Assembly: GCA_913057825.1 (NCBI GenBank)
Contig: CAJXOW010000010.1
Span: 1-64,000, forward strand
Direction of reading: 5' to 3'
Length of the DNA: 64,000 nucleotides
From: an uncultured Balneolaceae bacterium
GTDB taxonomy: Bacteria; Bacteroidota; Rhodothermia; Balneolales; Balneolaceae
Below the pieces are notes generated by a model. The model was not told the DNA's origin, did not search any database, and was given only the letters and a program-made list of their open reading frames with translations. This document shows, piece after piece, positions 44,459 through 54,036 of this stretch (positions are counted from its first letter, which is position 1; the number at the start of each line of letters is the position of its first letter). The translations under genes and the position numbers were made by a program.

Positions 44459-44662
44459 ACTTCCTGTACAGTTATATTTTTACAATTATCGATTAGGTTG
44501 TATCTTTAGCGTCAGGAAATGGGCACGATCAGATGGTGTCCGGCCGCGTCAGATCCATTTAAATGAGTCAGCGGACCAGTTATTGTAAGCTACTGCAGAC
44601 GAATGGGTCGAGCTCGATAGCGCGGTGCGTTTATAACTCATTGAATTCTACTTTAACAACTC
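44459..44662. other. Intergenic region before the unknown acidic protein
   Basis: No gene is visible in these 204 bp. They contain the 10-bp palindrome CATTTAAATG (44556-44565) and the 12-base string GAGCTCGATAGC near 44630, which also occurs in the inverted repeat upstream of tRNA-Leu. Both could be chance. Confidence 0.3.
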
Positions 44663-45034
44663 ATGCTCTATAAGCAGAAATATTTTTATTTGTGCAAAAT
44701 ACCTTTGAGCGCCGAGGGACCGTCCGATGTGGAGATTGTGACCAAGGCGGAAGACAACAAGGACTTTCCCCGCGTATTTAAAAAATATGAGGAACTTCGT
44801 TCTCATGCATTTAACGAGGACAATCTTTACAGTATAGTCCGGGCCGATGATATCTTTGATTTAATCCGTACCGGATCAGAAGAGGAAGCCCGTGAAGAAG
44901 CCTATGAAAAGGCGGAAACTGAAATTGTTACCAACCTGCGTCACCGGGTTATTCATAATAATGACGAAAATGCGCGGGCTATCCTGGAAGAGGTTCATGA
45001 AATTGACGTAAATCAAGACGATGAAGAAGAGTGA
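44663..45034 (+). CDS. Small acidic hypothetical protein
   Basis: I do not recognise this 123-residue protein. It opens with a short hydrophobic stretch (QKYFYLCKIPLSAEG), then turns into a soluble, strongly acidic and helical protein ending NQDDEEE. AREEAYEKAETEIVTNLRHR is probably a long helix. No signal peptide or metal motif is visible. The RluA gene starts 23 bp later, so they are probably one transcript. Confidence 0.7.
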   Translation: MLYKQKYFYLCKIPLSAEGPSDVEIVTKAEDNKDFPRVFKKYEELRSHAFNEDNLYSIVRADDIFDLIRTGSEEEAREEAYEKAETEIVTNLRHRVIHNNDENARAILEEVHEIDVNQDDEEE

Positions 45035-45057
45035 ACCGGTATTATTTTGCCAATTAG

Positions 45058-45747
45058 ATGGGTAAGAAGCCGTTTTACATCATCGACCAGGATAAGTTTT
45101 TAGCGGTAGTTGATAAACCACCGGGAATGCTGGCTGTTCCCATTCCAGACAGTAATGTGGAAAATCTTGAGGATTTAGTGGCCCGCGAATTGGGAAAACA
45201 CGGGGTTACTACCTATACCGTTCACCGCATTGACCGATTTACCAGCGGAATTATGGTCTTTGCCAAGCGTTTCAACGCGTATGAGGAGTTGGTGAGGCAA
45301 TTTCGCAACCAGGAACCTGAACGCATTTACCTGGCCCTCGTGCGGGGTATCGTAGAGCAGGACGAAGGTGAATTGATCCACTATCTGAAGCTCATTAAAG
45401 ATGGTTTCCGGAATATTGTTGTTCCCCAAAATGAAAAAGGAGCTACTTTTGCACGCTTGACCTATCGGGTGAAGGAGCGATTTGAGTCGACGACTCTACT
45501 TGAAGTTCGTCTCGATACGGGATTAAAAAATCAAATCCGGGTTCAATTTGCAGAGGAAGGGCATCCGGTAGTGGGAGACCGTCACTATGCCCCCGAAGAA
45601 AAGAACGAATCGTTGATCAATCGGCAGGCCCTGCATGCATACAAACTCAACCTTCAGCATCCGATCAAACACTATTCTAAAACTTATCAAGCCAAGATCC
45701 CTCCTGATATGCGCTCGTTGTTGAAGCACTATCGGAAAAGTCATTGA
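45058..45747 (+). CDS. RluA-family pseudouridine synthase
   Basis: This 229-residue synthase carries the catalytic motif VHRIDRFTSGIMVFAK (Asp about 59), then KNQIRVQFAEEGHPVVGDRHY, characteristic of RluA/RsuA relatives. No N-terminal S4 domain is present. Length suggests a small RluA-type enzyme acting on rRNA or tRNA; the exact site cannot be told. The stop TGA (45745-45747) lies within the left arm of element R6. Confidence 0.9.
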   Translation: MGKKPFYIIDQDKFLAVVDKPPGMLAVPIPDSNVENLEDLVARELGKHGVTTYTVHRIDRFTSGIMVFAKRFNAYEELVRQFRNQEPERIYLALVRGIVEQDEGELIHYLKLIKDGFRNIVVPQNEKGATFARLTYRVKERFESTTLLEVRLDTGLKNQIRVQFAEEGHPVVGDRHYAPEEKNESLINRQALHAYKLNLQHPIKHYSKTYQAKIPPDMRSLLKHYRKSH

Positions 45748-45894
45748 GCAACCGCCCGGCGGTTCCTTGCTCGGAAACTTTTCTTCGTTAATGGGCAGCT
45801 AATAGTTGATTGCCATTCATGCCTCATGAGTTATTACAGCTTAAAACCCAGAAAATTTTAATGCTTCGGAACCGCCGGCCGATAGCTCAATGAC
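45740..45894. repeat. Palindromic element R6 (subfamily 2, reverse orientation)
   Basis: Outer arms GTCATTGAGC (45740-45749) and its inverse (45885-45894) are perfect. After a 3-base mismatch the shared CCGGCGGTTCC core pairs again. The left arm includes the RluA stop codon. The interior is the inverse of R2/R3 (TTGCTCGGAAACTTTTCTTC ... CAGAAAATTTTAATGCTTCG). It lies between the pseudouridine synthase and MscS genes. Confidence 0.86.
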
Positions 45895-46043
45895 GGTTGG
45901 CTGTAAATGAAAGAGAGATCATGCAAATTAATAAATAAAAGGTTAACTTGTTAAGATATGAAGCATGTGAGTTTATCAGGCAGCGTTGGTACGCTAATGA
46001 TAAAAAGAAAAATAATCGTTAAATCTTAAGAAGAGAGGAAAAA

Positions 46044-46877
46044 ATGATAGAGTCACTTCAGGGATTAATCGCCAACAATTTAAGTGATATTGTAGGTCTC
46101 GCGTTGAATTTGCTGGGAGCAATAGCAATCCTTATAGTCGGGTGGGGAGCTTCGAAATGGTTTGGCGGAAGAGCCGAAACTTCAGCTCGCCGGTCCAGCA
46201 GGGTGGACGATACCCTGGTGCCGATTATCGGGAAAACCGTTCGGATTTTGATTATGATCGTTACCCTGTTGGCTGTATTAAATCAGTTTGGCATACAGAC
46301 GGCGAGTTTGTTGGCCATTCTGGGTGCTGCCGGTTTGGCTGTGGGACTTGCTTTGCAGGGGACGTTGAGCAATATTGCTTCCGGGGTGTTGATCCTGGTG
46401 TTGCGCCCGTTTAAAGTCGGGGATGCCGTGGAGTTGAATGGCTTGTTCGGGGTCATCGATGAAATCGGGCTCTTTGTTACGGAACTGCACACCTTTGACA
46501 ATATTGCCGTGACCATGCCGAATTCCCAGGCGTGGGGTTTGGTGAAAAATCTGTCCAAGAATGAACAGCGGCGACTGGACCTGGTAATTGGCATCGGGTA
46601 CGATGACGATATGGATTATGCCATCCAATTGATACGGGAAGTACTTGATAAGGAGGAGCGTATCCTCGACGAACCGGAACCTCTGATAGCGGTTGGAGAA
46701 CTTGGTGACAGTGCGGTAAACCTGTACGTTCGACCCTGGACCCGGGCCGAGGATTTATGGCCGACGAAATACGATCTGCTGAAGCGTATTAAGCAAAAGC
46801 TGGACCAGGAAGGCATTAATATCCCATATCCTCAGCGGGATGTTCATATTCATGGAACTATGAATAATGATCAATAG
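46044..46877 (+). CDS. Small-conductance mechanosensitive channel (MscS family)
   Basis: This 277-residue channel has three N-terminal helices (IVGLALNLLGAIAILIVG, VRILIMIVTLLAVLNQFG) and the pore helix ASLLAILGAAGLAVGLALQG, rich in Gly and Ala as in E. coli MscS. The beta domain follows (FKVGDAVELNGLFGVIDEIG, NIAVTMPNSQ). It opens under membrane tension to release solutes. It is a single gene, starting 150 bp after element R6. Confidence 0.93.
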   Translation: MIESLQGLIANNLSDIVGLALNLLGAIAILIVGWGASKWFGGRAETSARRSSRVDDTLVPIIGKTVRILIMIVTLLAVLNQFGIQTASLLAILGAAGLAVGLALQGTLSNIASGVLILVLRPFKVGDAVELNGLFGVIDEIGLFVTELHTFDNIAVTMPNSQAWGLVKNLSKNEQRRLDLVIGIGYDDDMDYAIQLIREVLDKEERILDEPEPLIAVGELGDSAVNLYVRPWTRAEDLWPTKYDLLKRIKQKLDQEGINIPYPQRDVHIHGTMNNDQ

Positions 46878-47043
46878 TGAATCGCACGGATTACATGGTT
46901 GGTTACCGGTAAATCCGTCATAAATATTGCGTGAGTAGATAATCTTCCTTAAAATTACCAAATAGACAGTATTGGATGAATCGTGCCTGCGATACGGTCA
47001 ATGAGTAATGTTAATGTCTGACTCCTGAGTATCCGGGTGCCGA

Positions 47044-48972
47044 TTGAATAGGAAGAAGGAACGGAAATTAACCGAAGTAATGGAAACGAAAGAGTCCAAA
47101 GAGAAAGATTCCGGTCAACCAAGCAAAGAGGAAGCCGAAGAAGGTTCCTCAGGCCAACAAGCGGAATCTGAGCATGCAGATACCGAAGATACGTTGGAAT
47201 ACTATCGTGACCTGGTTGAAAAAGCCGAATCGGTTGCCAAACTGGATGACTGGTCCTATGTCTCGATGGAGTTGGACAATATCGGTCATCGCTGGGATGA
47301 GGGACCCCAGTATACAAATACCGACCTGGAAGAAGAGGGAAACGAGCTCTTTGAAAAATTTCAGCAGATCTGCGATGATTTTGAAGAACGGAGGAAGAAA
47401 CACTATGAGGAGTTAAATAAGAAAAAACAGCAGAACCTGGAGCGTAAGAAAGAGCTGCTGGATGAGCTGCGTGAAATCGTTGAAAAAGAGCAGTGGAAAG
47501 CTGAAAACAAGGTAAAACGCATTAAGAAAGAGTGGGATAAAATCACCCTGTTGCCGAAAGATAAAGGCGATGACCTGGATGAGGAGTATCAAAAGCTGTT
47601 GAGTACTTTTGATGAGCACAAGGTGGATTATTTCGCTTCAAGGGCTCAGCGCGAGGAGGAAAACTTGCAGGGTAAATTGCTGATCCTTGACAAGATGGAA
47701 GAACTTGCCGAGTCGATAGACAGTGAAGATGAAAATTGGAAAGAGATTCACAATCGGTTTAAAGATTTGAACCGGCAATGGAAGAAGATTGGCAAAGTTC
47801 CCAAGGAAAAACGGGGAGAGGTCTGGGGGCGCTATAAAGATGCCCAGGATAAGTATAATAATCGGAAGTACGAATATGATGAGATCTTCCGTAAAAAATA
47901 TGATAAGCATCTCGGCAAGAAGAATCAGCTCATCAAGGAAGCGGAAGAATTGACCGAATTCGACGACATCGCCAAAGCTTCCAGTAAAGTTAATAAGTTG
48001 CACCGACGGTGGAAAAAAGCCGGCAACCTGCCCCAGAAGAAGGAAAATGAGTTATGGAAGCGATTTAAAAAGGCAACCGACGCATTCAACAAAAAGAAGT
48101 CCGAGAACATTGACTTGGTTAAGCAGCAGGAAGAAGAGCATTACCAGCAAAAACTGAAGTTGATTGAGGAGGCCGAGGAGGTCAAGGAGACGGACGATTT
48201 CAAACGGGGGCATGACAAGATGCAGTCATTAATGAAAAAATGGAAAGAGATTGGTCCGGCTCCGCATAAGAAATCGGAAGAAATTTGGCAGCAGTTCAAA
48301 GGGGCGATGGACTATTTTTACGATCGCCGCCGTGAGCACCGTCGCAAGGAAAAAGAGCGACAAAAAGAAAATCTGGAGGAAAAAGAAAAGATTGTGGAGC
48401 AACTGAGAGAACTGGGGGATCATGAGGATCCCATAGAAGCGGTGGATGAAGCCAAAAAACTTCAGAAAGAATTTAAGGACATCGGGTATGTCCCCATTAA
48501 GCAAAAGAATACAATATGGAAGAAGTACCGCAAAGCCTGTGATGTAATATACGATCGGTATCGGGCAGCGAAAAGGGGAGAAAAGAGCGTGCCCGCCGGA
48601 AAAAAAGGTCGGATGGATCCGGAGATTCGTTCCAAGATTCGGAACAAACAAAAGCAGGTGGGTAAGCTTGAAAAGCAGGTTAAGGAGCTCGAGCAAGAGG
48701 TCATCCAGTTTAAGGAGACTCGAACGTATTTCAGTGCACGCAGCGAAGAAGGAAATGCCCTGCAGCAGGAGATCGAAGATAAAATTGAAAACGCAGAAAA
48801 TGAGCTGGAGGAAAAGAAGGATAAGCTTGAGGATATCCGGGATGAAATTGAGGATTTGAAGGAACAGGGAAGGAAAGATAGGGAGTCGGAAGAGCAAGAG
48901 GACCGTGAAACCGAGGAAGAATCCGACGCCGAAAGCGAAGAATCTGCGGACACAAGTAATAAAGATGGGTGA
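47044..48972 (+). CDS. DUF349 repeat protein, long coiled-coil
   Basis: This 642-residue, highly charged soluble protein has several DUF349 units with the recurring pattern WKEI...W-x-x-(F/Y)K (for example RFKDLNRQWKKIGKVPKEKR, WKRFKKATDAFNKKKSENID, WQQFKGAMDYFYDRRREHR). A terminal coiled coil and an acidic tail (ESEEQEDRETEEESDAESEE) follow. The family has unknown function. The longest frame starts at TTG 47044; ATG at 47080 with purine-rich GGAAGAAGGAACGG upstream may be the real start. Confidence 0.85.
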   Translation: MNRKKERKLTEVMETKESKEKDSGQPSKEEAEEGSSGQQAESEHADTEDTLEYYRDLVEKAESVAKLDDWSYVSMELDNIGHRWDEGPQYTNTDLEEEGNELFEKFQQICDDFEERRKKHYEELNKKKQQNLERKKELLDELREIVEKEQWKAENKVKRIKKEWDKITLLPKDKGDDLDEEYQKLLSTFDEHKVDYFASRAQREEENLQGKLLILDKMEELAESIDSEDENWKEIHNRFKDLNRQWKKIGKVPKEKRGEVWGRYKDAQDKYNNRKYEYDEIFRKKYDKHLGKKNQLIKEAEELTEFDDIAKASSKVNKLHRRWKKAGNLPQKKENELWKRFKKATDAFNKKKSENIDLVKQQEEEHYQQKLKLIEEAEEVKETDDFKRGHDKMQSLMKKWKEIGPAPHKKSEEIWQQFKGAMDYFYDRRREHRRKEKERQKENLEEKEKIVEQLRELGDHEDPIEAVDEAKKLQKEFKDIGYVPIKQKNTIWKKYRKACDVIYDRYRAAKRGEKSVPAGKKGRMDPEIRSKIRNKQKQVGKLEKQVKELEQEVIQFKETRTYFSARSEEGNALQQEIEDKIENAENELEEKKDKLEDIRDEIEDLKEQGRKDRESEEQEDRETEEESDAESEESADTSNKDG

Positions 48973-49119
48973 TCGGTATTTGATTTAATATTAACTCTCC
49001 TTCCGGTAAAACTACTTGATGTTGTTCCGAAGCATTGCTATAAAGGGTATAGAAGTCAGGTTAACCGGGTAATAAGACCTGTATTTGAAGGACGAAATGG
49101 TTAATTAAAAAGGAAACGA

Positions 49120-49965
49120 ATGGAGATAACTTTCTGGGGTGTACGAGGATCAACTCCCTGCGCTAACAAGAAATTTATGAAATTCGGGGGGAATACAACC
49201 TGTGTACAAATTGATCGTAGTAAGGAGAAATCCTTGCTTATCCTGGACAGTGGGACCGGCATTCGAAACCTGGGGAATTCTTTGGTTGATCGCGACCGAC
49301 TCGTGCATGGTCATCTTTTCGTAACCCACCCGCATTGGGATCATTTGCAGGGTTTTCCGTTTTTCAAGCCCATTTATGATGAAGATGCTTCCCTCAAGGT
49401 TCATTTACCCCGTCAGCCTCGTGGCACTTGCAAACAAATTCTGGCCGGGCAGATGACGGAAACTTACTTTCCCGTAACTCCAGATATGCTTCATGCAGAT
49501 ATTGAGTATATTACCCAGCCGAAGGAGCGTCAGATATACGACGGGTTCAGTGTGGAATTTATGTTGGCGAATCACCATACCAATACCGCTATTTATAAAT
49601 TTCATTTCGACGATAATATCGTCGTGTTTGCACCGGATAATGAAGTCGTGCCGGCGGGCGATAACAGAAGTTCTGTCTTTACCCAATCATTTCGGCAGTT
49701 TGTGGATGGGGCCGATGTCCTGATCCACGATGCCCAATATAATCGCGATGGGTATCAAAAAAAGAGAAACTGGGGACATTCGGCGTGGGAAGAGGTAGTT
49801 GAACAAGTACGTGATCTCGATCTTTCCCACTTGTTGTTAACTCATCACGACCCGGATGCATCCGATGACGTCTTGACAGAACGACAAGAGATTATAGAAC
49901 AGCAATATAAAAGGGACTTTGAATCGATACGGTTAGCACACGAGCAATTACGTGTGAGTTTATGA
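49120..49965 (+). CDS. MBL-fold metallo-hydrolase
   Basis: This 281-residue metallo-beta-lactamase-fold enzyme begins MEITFWGVRGSTP and GGNTTCVQI. Metal ligands are in THPHWDHLQGF (HxHxDH, about 70-75), with later ligands in VLIHDAQY and LLTHHDPDA. The start and GGNT motif match the group that includes PhnP-like and cyclic-nucleotide-like phosphodiesterases. No receiver domain is fused. The substrate is not known. Confidence 0.87.
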   Translation: MEITFWGVRGSTPCANKKFMKFGGNTTCVQIDRSKEKSLLILDSGTGIRNLGNSLVDRDRLVHGHLFVTHPHWDHLQGFPFFKPIYDEDASLKVHLPRQPRGTCKQILAGQMTETYFPVTPDMLHADIEYITQPKERQIYDGFSVEFMLANHHTNTAIYKFHFDDNIVVFAPDNEVVPAGDNRSSVFTQSFRQFVDGADVLIHDAQYNRDGYQKKRNWGHSAWEEVVEQVRDLDLSHLLLTHHDPDASDDVLTERQEIIEQQYKRDFESIRLAHEQLRVSL

Positions 49966-50198
49966 CGTCATTGCAGTCCAAATAAGTAGCTTTTGATAAG
50001 CGCCCTCGTCTCTAAAGGCTGCAAACACATCGTCAGTACGTGCGTTTAACTAAAGGTTAAGCCTCATTATAAGCCCGGAGCCAATCCCCTGTTGTTCTAT
50101 TCTTAAATGGTACATAGATTCGAACGGGGTTGGATCCATCTCCGGATTTTTATAGAATTCTCTCAGTGAGAGAAAATATCAGACGCATCGGTATTTGA

Positions 50199-50699
50199 TT
50201 AAAAATAATACCGGATACCGATTCCACCACTGACATCTGCTTCGGTGGAGGGTACCAGATCCAGAGTGGGGGCAATTTCCAGGAAGATCTCCAGGGGATC
50301 GTTTTCAAATAGATAATTCACGCCCACGGGCACGCGAACACCCAGGTTGGAATCAGATGAGAGAAAAACTCGACCGCCGATCCCGTAGTAAAATCCAACG
50401 AGGCCCTTTCGGACACTCATATCTTCGTCCATATCCTGGAAAAGATCATAATTGTGCCACAGGTAGTCGGCATGCAGGTAGAGACCGCCATCGTATCTGA
50501 AGGTCCAGCCGACGGTTGCGTCAAGAGCATTTTTCGAATTGAAATAATTTTTATAGGTAATACCGGATGGATCTCCCAGTATAATTCCCAGTCCTACTTT
50601 GTCTCGCTGACCAGCCTGGGCCTGGACCGTATCCAGGTTCAGAGAGCAGAACACCGCTATTAAAAGTGTTATCAACGATAATTTGGATAAATTACTCAT
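50199..50699 (-). CDS. Small outer-membrane beta-barrel protein (DUF3996-like)
   Basis: This 166-residue protein has an N-terminal signal (LITLLIAVFCSLNLDTVQAQA), then a series of short amphipathic strands (GLGIILGDPSGITYKNYF, ALDATVGWTFRYDGGLYLHA) and a C-terminal aromatic ending GIGIRYYF, typical for a small eight-stranded barrel. It resembles the DUF3996/BAPKO_0422 type, judged by eye. The function is unknown. It is alone on the minus strand, divergent from the glycosyltransferase pair. Confidence 0.7.
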   Translation of the reverse strand: MSNLSKLSLITLLIAVFCSLNLDTVQAQAGQRDKVGLGIILGDPSGITYKNYFNSKNALDATVGWTFRYDGGLYLHADYLWHNYDLFQDMDEDMSVRKGLVGFYYGIGGRVFLSSDSNLGVRVPVGVNYLFENDPLEIFLEIAPTLDLVPSTEADVSGGIGIRYYF

Positions 50700-50820
50700 A
50701 GTTTAAGGTAATCTATTTTAATTTGTAATGGTTGTGCTACGATTTAGATTTCGCAAAGTAATGCGTTAAAGAATGGTTACGTTTTAGAAATCATAAGGTC
50801 GTACTACTAAAGGATATTGA

Positions 50821-50991
50821 GAGATCTTTGAAAAACGGGGCGGCGGTTCCGAAGTATTAAGTTTTTCGGTAAATAGATAAAAAATATGTTGTAGTTGACA
50901 GGCATTTATCATGGTATGCAGATATTTAAACGAACTCAAAAAGAGAAAAACTTTCGAACGAGGAACCGCCGCCCCGTTTTTCAAAGATCTC
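50821..50991. repeat. Palindromic element R7 (subfamily 1)
   Basis: Perfect 30-bp arms lie at 50821-50850 and 50962-50991 (GAGATCTTTGAAAAACGGGG then CGGCGGTTCC). The interior is close to R1 (GAAGTATTAAGTTTTTCGGT, AACGAACTCAAAAAGAGAA). Compared with R1 the arm differs at two positions, and each difference is matched in the other arm. It lies in a divergent gap, as R1 does. Confidence 0.9.
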
Positions 50992-51119
50992 ATTGAAATT
51001 TTTATCTACGATACTGCAAGGCTTAAATTTACCAAGGATATATAAATACAGGTAAAAATATAACATTGTATGACGAGTAAGATCGGTAAAAGTTAGTAAT
51101 TTTTTAAACCTTCCCGTGT

Positions 51120-51743
51120 ATGAAAAATCAACTATTAATAATCTTTGCGAAGAATCCTGTAGAAGGACGGGTTAAAACCCGGTTGGCGAGAACGGTTGGC
51201 CAGGTAAAAGCTTTGAAGATCTACAATGCTTTACTTTCGTATACGAAGCAAGTGACTATGGAGCTCGATATTGATCGGCAAATTTGGTTTTCAGATCAAA
51301 TTCCCGTTCAATCTCCTTTTAATGCTAACGGATATGAACCGTTGGTGCAACAGGGGGAAGATCTGGGAGAACGAATGTTGCAGGCGTTTCAGCGTGCCTT
51401 TGACCAGGGCTATGAACAAGTAACTATCATCGGAACCGATTGTGCCTTTATTACCTCCGATCATATCGATCGTGCTTTTGAGCGATTGAACGAGGTGGAG
51501 GTTGTGTTGGGTCCCTCGGCTGACGGCGGCTATTACCTGTTGGGCATGCGACAATTACACCCTTTTTTGTTTAAAGACAAGAGTTGGAGCACGGCCGATT
51601 TATTTGATGAAACGACCCAGGCACTTGAACGTCGGGGTATTGTATGGGAAGCTTTGCCATGTCTTAATGATGTAGACACCTGGAAGGATTGGCTTGAGGC
51701 CCGCGAGCGTATTCAAAACAAGGTAAAACAGGATATCGAATGA
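51120..51743 (+). CDS. TIGR04282-type glycosyltransferase (DUF2064)
   Basis: This 207-residue protein begins QLLIIFAKNPVEGRVKTRLA and has a typical GTP-like nucleotide-binding core with IIGTDCAFIT and GPSADGGYYLLGM. This matches TIGR04282/DUF2064, often annotated as arsenosugar-type glycosyltransferase. The next gene overlaps its stop and is the usual partner (TIGR04283). No arsenic methylation or radical SAM genes are in the window, so that name may not reflect the role here. Confidence 0.82.
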   Translation: MKNQLLIIFAKNPVEGRVKTRLARTVGQVKALKIYNALLSYTKQVTMELDIDRQIWFSDQIPVQSPFNANGYEPLVQQGEDLGERMLQAFQRAFDQGYEQVTIIGTDCAFITSDHIDRAFERLNEVEVVLGPSADGGYYLLGMRQLHPFLFKDKSWSTADLFDETTQALERRGIVWEALPCLNDVDTWKDWLEARERIQNKVKQDIE

Positions 51744-52465
51744 GAGGAATCAACTCAGGTGAGCAGAGGCGAACCGGGATGTTTACGAGTATTATTATTC
51801 CGACACTCAATGAGGAGAGTACGCTGCCCTCCTTGTTGTCTTATGTATTGAAGCATATAGACCGGTCAGTAACGGAAGTACTGGTAGTGGACGGAAAAAG
51901 TTCAGACCGCACGGTCGAAAAGGCACAAAAATCTGGTGTGCAGGTAGTCATTGCACCCGAACGAGGAAGAGCATCGCAGATGAATTACGGAGCTGGCCTG
52001 GCCCGCGGTGATCTGCTTTATTTTCTGCACTCGGACACCTATCCTCCGCCCGAATTCATGGATCATATTACTCGCGCGGCCCGCGAGGGATATGAGGCCG
52101 GGTGCTTCCAATTGGGTTTTGATGAAGAACGTCCACTGTTACGGTTTTACAGCTGGTTTACACAATTTGATATCAATGCTTTTCGTTTTGGCGATCAAAG
52201 TTTGTTTGTGGAGGCTTCACTATTTGATGAGATTGGTGGATTTGACTGTAGCCTGGAGGTTATGGAGGATAATGAAATCATGTATCGCCTGAAAAACAGG
52301 GCGGATTTTAAAATTATGCCGGCCCGCGTAGAAACTTCTGCCCGCCGTTATGAGAGGAATGGTGTTTTTCGCCTGCAAATCCTGTTCACCCTGATTTATT
52401 TGTTATTTCATATGGGTGTGTCACAGGAGGTCTTGGTTGATTTTTATGAACACTGGATTCGATAA
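51740..52465 (+). CDS. TIGR04283-type GT2 glycosyltransferase
   Basis: This 241-residue family 2 glycosyltransferase opens SIIIPTLNEESTLPSLL. It has a nucleotide-binding VVDGKSSDRT, the DxD-like HSDTYPPPEF and then EVMEDNEIMYRLK. This is the TIGR04283 pattern, partner to the overlapping DUF2064 gene (4-bp overlap, ATGA). The two probably act in one pathway that transfers a sugar to an unknown acceptor. The start region has an in-frame extension before the core, so the start may lie further in (for example M at 51780). Confidence 0.83.
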   Translation: MRGINSGEQRRTGMFTSIIIPTLNEESTLPSLLSYVLKHIDRSVTEVLVVDGKSSDRTVEKAQKSGVQVVIAPERGRASQMNYGAGLARGDLLYFLHSDTYPPPEFMDHITRAAREGYEAGCFQLGFDEERPLLRFYSWFTQFDINAFRFGDQSLFVEASLFDEIGGFDCSLEVMEDNEIMYRLKNRADFKIMPARVETSARRYERNGVFRLQILFTLIYLLFHMGVSQEVLVDFYEHWIR

Positions 52466-52628
52466 TTCGGATAGCAATCTCGTATTCAGCTATTGTGCTG
52501 GGGCATCATAACCTTTTGTAAGTCATGAATAAACGGTTAACCTGAATTCCGATAATAATGTTGCATTTAAGGGTTACAGCCGAGATATTTAGCGTAATCT
52601 GAAATCATATTAATATTCTTGTTAGAAA

Positions 52629-52973
52629 ATGGCATATATTGTAGCTGAACCGTGCATTAATTGTAAATACACCCATTGTGCCGCCGTTTGTCCGGTGGAT
52701 GCCTTTCGAGAAGGACCCAACTTTTTAACGATCGATCCCCTGGAGTGTATCGATTGTGATGCATGTGTGCCGGAATGTCCCGTGGAGGCTATTTATCCGG
52801 ATGATGAACTGCCGGAAAAGTGGGAACATTATATTGAATTGAACGAACGTCTTGCGGAAGAGTGGCAAGATCATATCATTAACGAAACTACCGATCCACT
52901 TCCGGATGCAGACGAGTGGGGCGAAGTGGAAGAGAAATTTGAGCATCTGAAGGAAGAGTGGGACGAAGAGTAG
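52629..52973 (+). CDS. fdxA: Seven-iron-type ferredoxin (FdxA-like)
   Basis: The N-terminal 55 residues of this 114-residue protein have two ferredoxin clusters: [14 protein letters not shown] (C9, C12, C17, C21) and [12 protein letters not shown] (C40, C43, C46, C50). The KYTHC context and [10 protein letters not shown] match FdxA, which carries one 3Fe-4S and one 4Fe-4S cluster. The acidic, tryptophan-rich C-terminus ([15 protein letters not shown]) is the usual FdxA extension. It is a low-potential electron carrier; its partner is unknown. Confidence 0.92.
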   Translation: MAYIVAEPCINCKYTHCAAVCPVDAFREGPNFLTIDPLECIDCDACVPECPVEAIYPDDELPEKWEHYIELNERLAEEWQDHIINETTDPLPDADEWGEVEEKFEHLKEEWDEE

Positions 52974-53006
52974 AAATAAATTGCGGTAGAAGAACAGGGC
53001 CTTTCC

Positions 53007-53882
53007 ATGGCTCCAATAAATCAACAGTCTGGATCTGTTAACCGGCAAAAAATTGAACTAAGAGGTCGCCCCCTGAAACTGGCCACCCCGGTCATTATGG
53101 GGATACTGAATGCGACTCCGGATTCATTTTCGGACGGGGGGCTGTATAATGCGGTTGAAGATGCCCTTGGTCGAATAGAGAGTATGGTCCGGCAAGGGGC
53201 AACTATTATCGATATTGGCGGTGAGTCGACCCGGCCGGGGGCCGAACCCGTGCCCGCGGAGCAAGAGCGTGAGCGGGTAATGCCCATATTAAAAAAAGCA
53301 CTGGAACGCTATCCCGATCATTATTTTTCGGTAGATACGCGAACCTGCGAAGTGGCCCGGGAGGCCCTTGAATGTGGTGCTCATATGATTAATGATGTCA
53401 GCGGATTAAAGGATCTGCGGTTGGCCGAACTTTGTGCCGAACATAAGGCCGGATATGTTTTAATGCACTCCCAGGGAGATCCGGAACAGATGCAGGAAGA
53501 CCCCCGGTATGATGAGGTGGTCGCCGATATAAAATCTTTTTTTGAAAAGAAACTTGAGGAAGCGGCCAAAATCGGTCTGCAGGAAGTCATGATCGATCCG
53601 GGCATCGGTTTTGGCAAGTTGCTGAATCATAATTTACAGTTGCTGGCGCGGCTCGATGCTTTTTTGGACTTCGGCAAGCCGATTATGATAGGGGCTTCCC
53701 GGAAGTCCATGTTTGATGAAATATTGGAGGGCCGGTCGGCCGAAAAGCGTATAACTGCCACCGTATCAGCTCATTATGAGGCGATGATACGTGGTGCCCG
53801 AATTTTACGCGTGCACGATGTGCAGGAGGCATCGGACTCAATAAAAGTATTCAATGCATTAAGGTCTGTTAGAGACGCGTGA
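53007..53882 (+). CDS. folP: Dihydropteroate synthase
   Basis: This 291-residue TIM-barrel enzyme of folate synthesis joins pterin pyrophosphate to p-aminobenzoate. The signatures are VIMGILNATPDSFSDGG, IDIGGESTRPGAEPV and DPGIGFGK. Length is normal. It is 33 bp after the ferredoxin and 154 bp before cdaA, all on the plus strand. The folP-cdaA order is, as I recall, common in Bacteroidota. Confidence 0.95.
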   Translation: MAPINQQSGSVNRQKIELRGRPLKLATPVIMGILNATPDSFSDGGLYNAVEDALGRIESMVRQGATIIDIGGESTRPGAEPVPAEQERERVMPILKKALERYPDHYFSVDTRTCEVAREALECGAHMINDVSGLKDLRLAELCAEHKAGYVLMHSQGDPEQMQEDPRYDEVVADIKSFFEKKLEEAAKIGLQEVMIDPGIGFGKLLNHNLQLLARLDAFLDFGKPIMIGASRKSMFDEILEGRSAEKRITATVSAHYEAMIRGARILRVHDVQEASDSIKVFNALRSVRDA

Positions 53883-54036
53883 AAATTTGTATCTTGGGGT
53901 GGGCCGGGGTCGGTTGCATCATAAATATGAGGGTGTTAACGGGGAAATTAATCCCCGTGCAGTGTAAAAGTACAGAATTAGGTCCGTAGCTGACCACTTT
54001 AACGAGAAAACTTAACGTTAATTTATGTAAATACCA

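Noticed and set aside
49023..49036. GTTCCGAAGCATT, identical to the inner edge of R elements, between the DUF349 and MBL genes
   Set aside because: No core GGCGGCGG, no far arm; perhaps a remnant but not supportable as an element.
51120..52465. Arsenic resistance or arsenosugar cluster
   Set aside because: Only the two glycosyltransferases are present; none of the arsenic-specific genes is seen.
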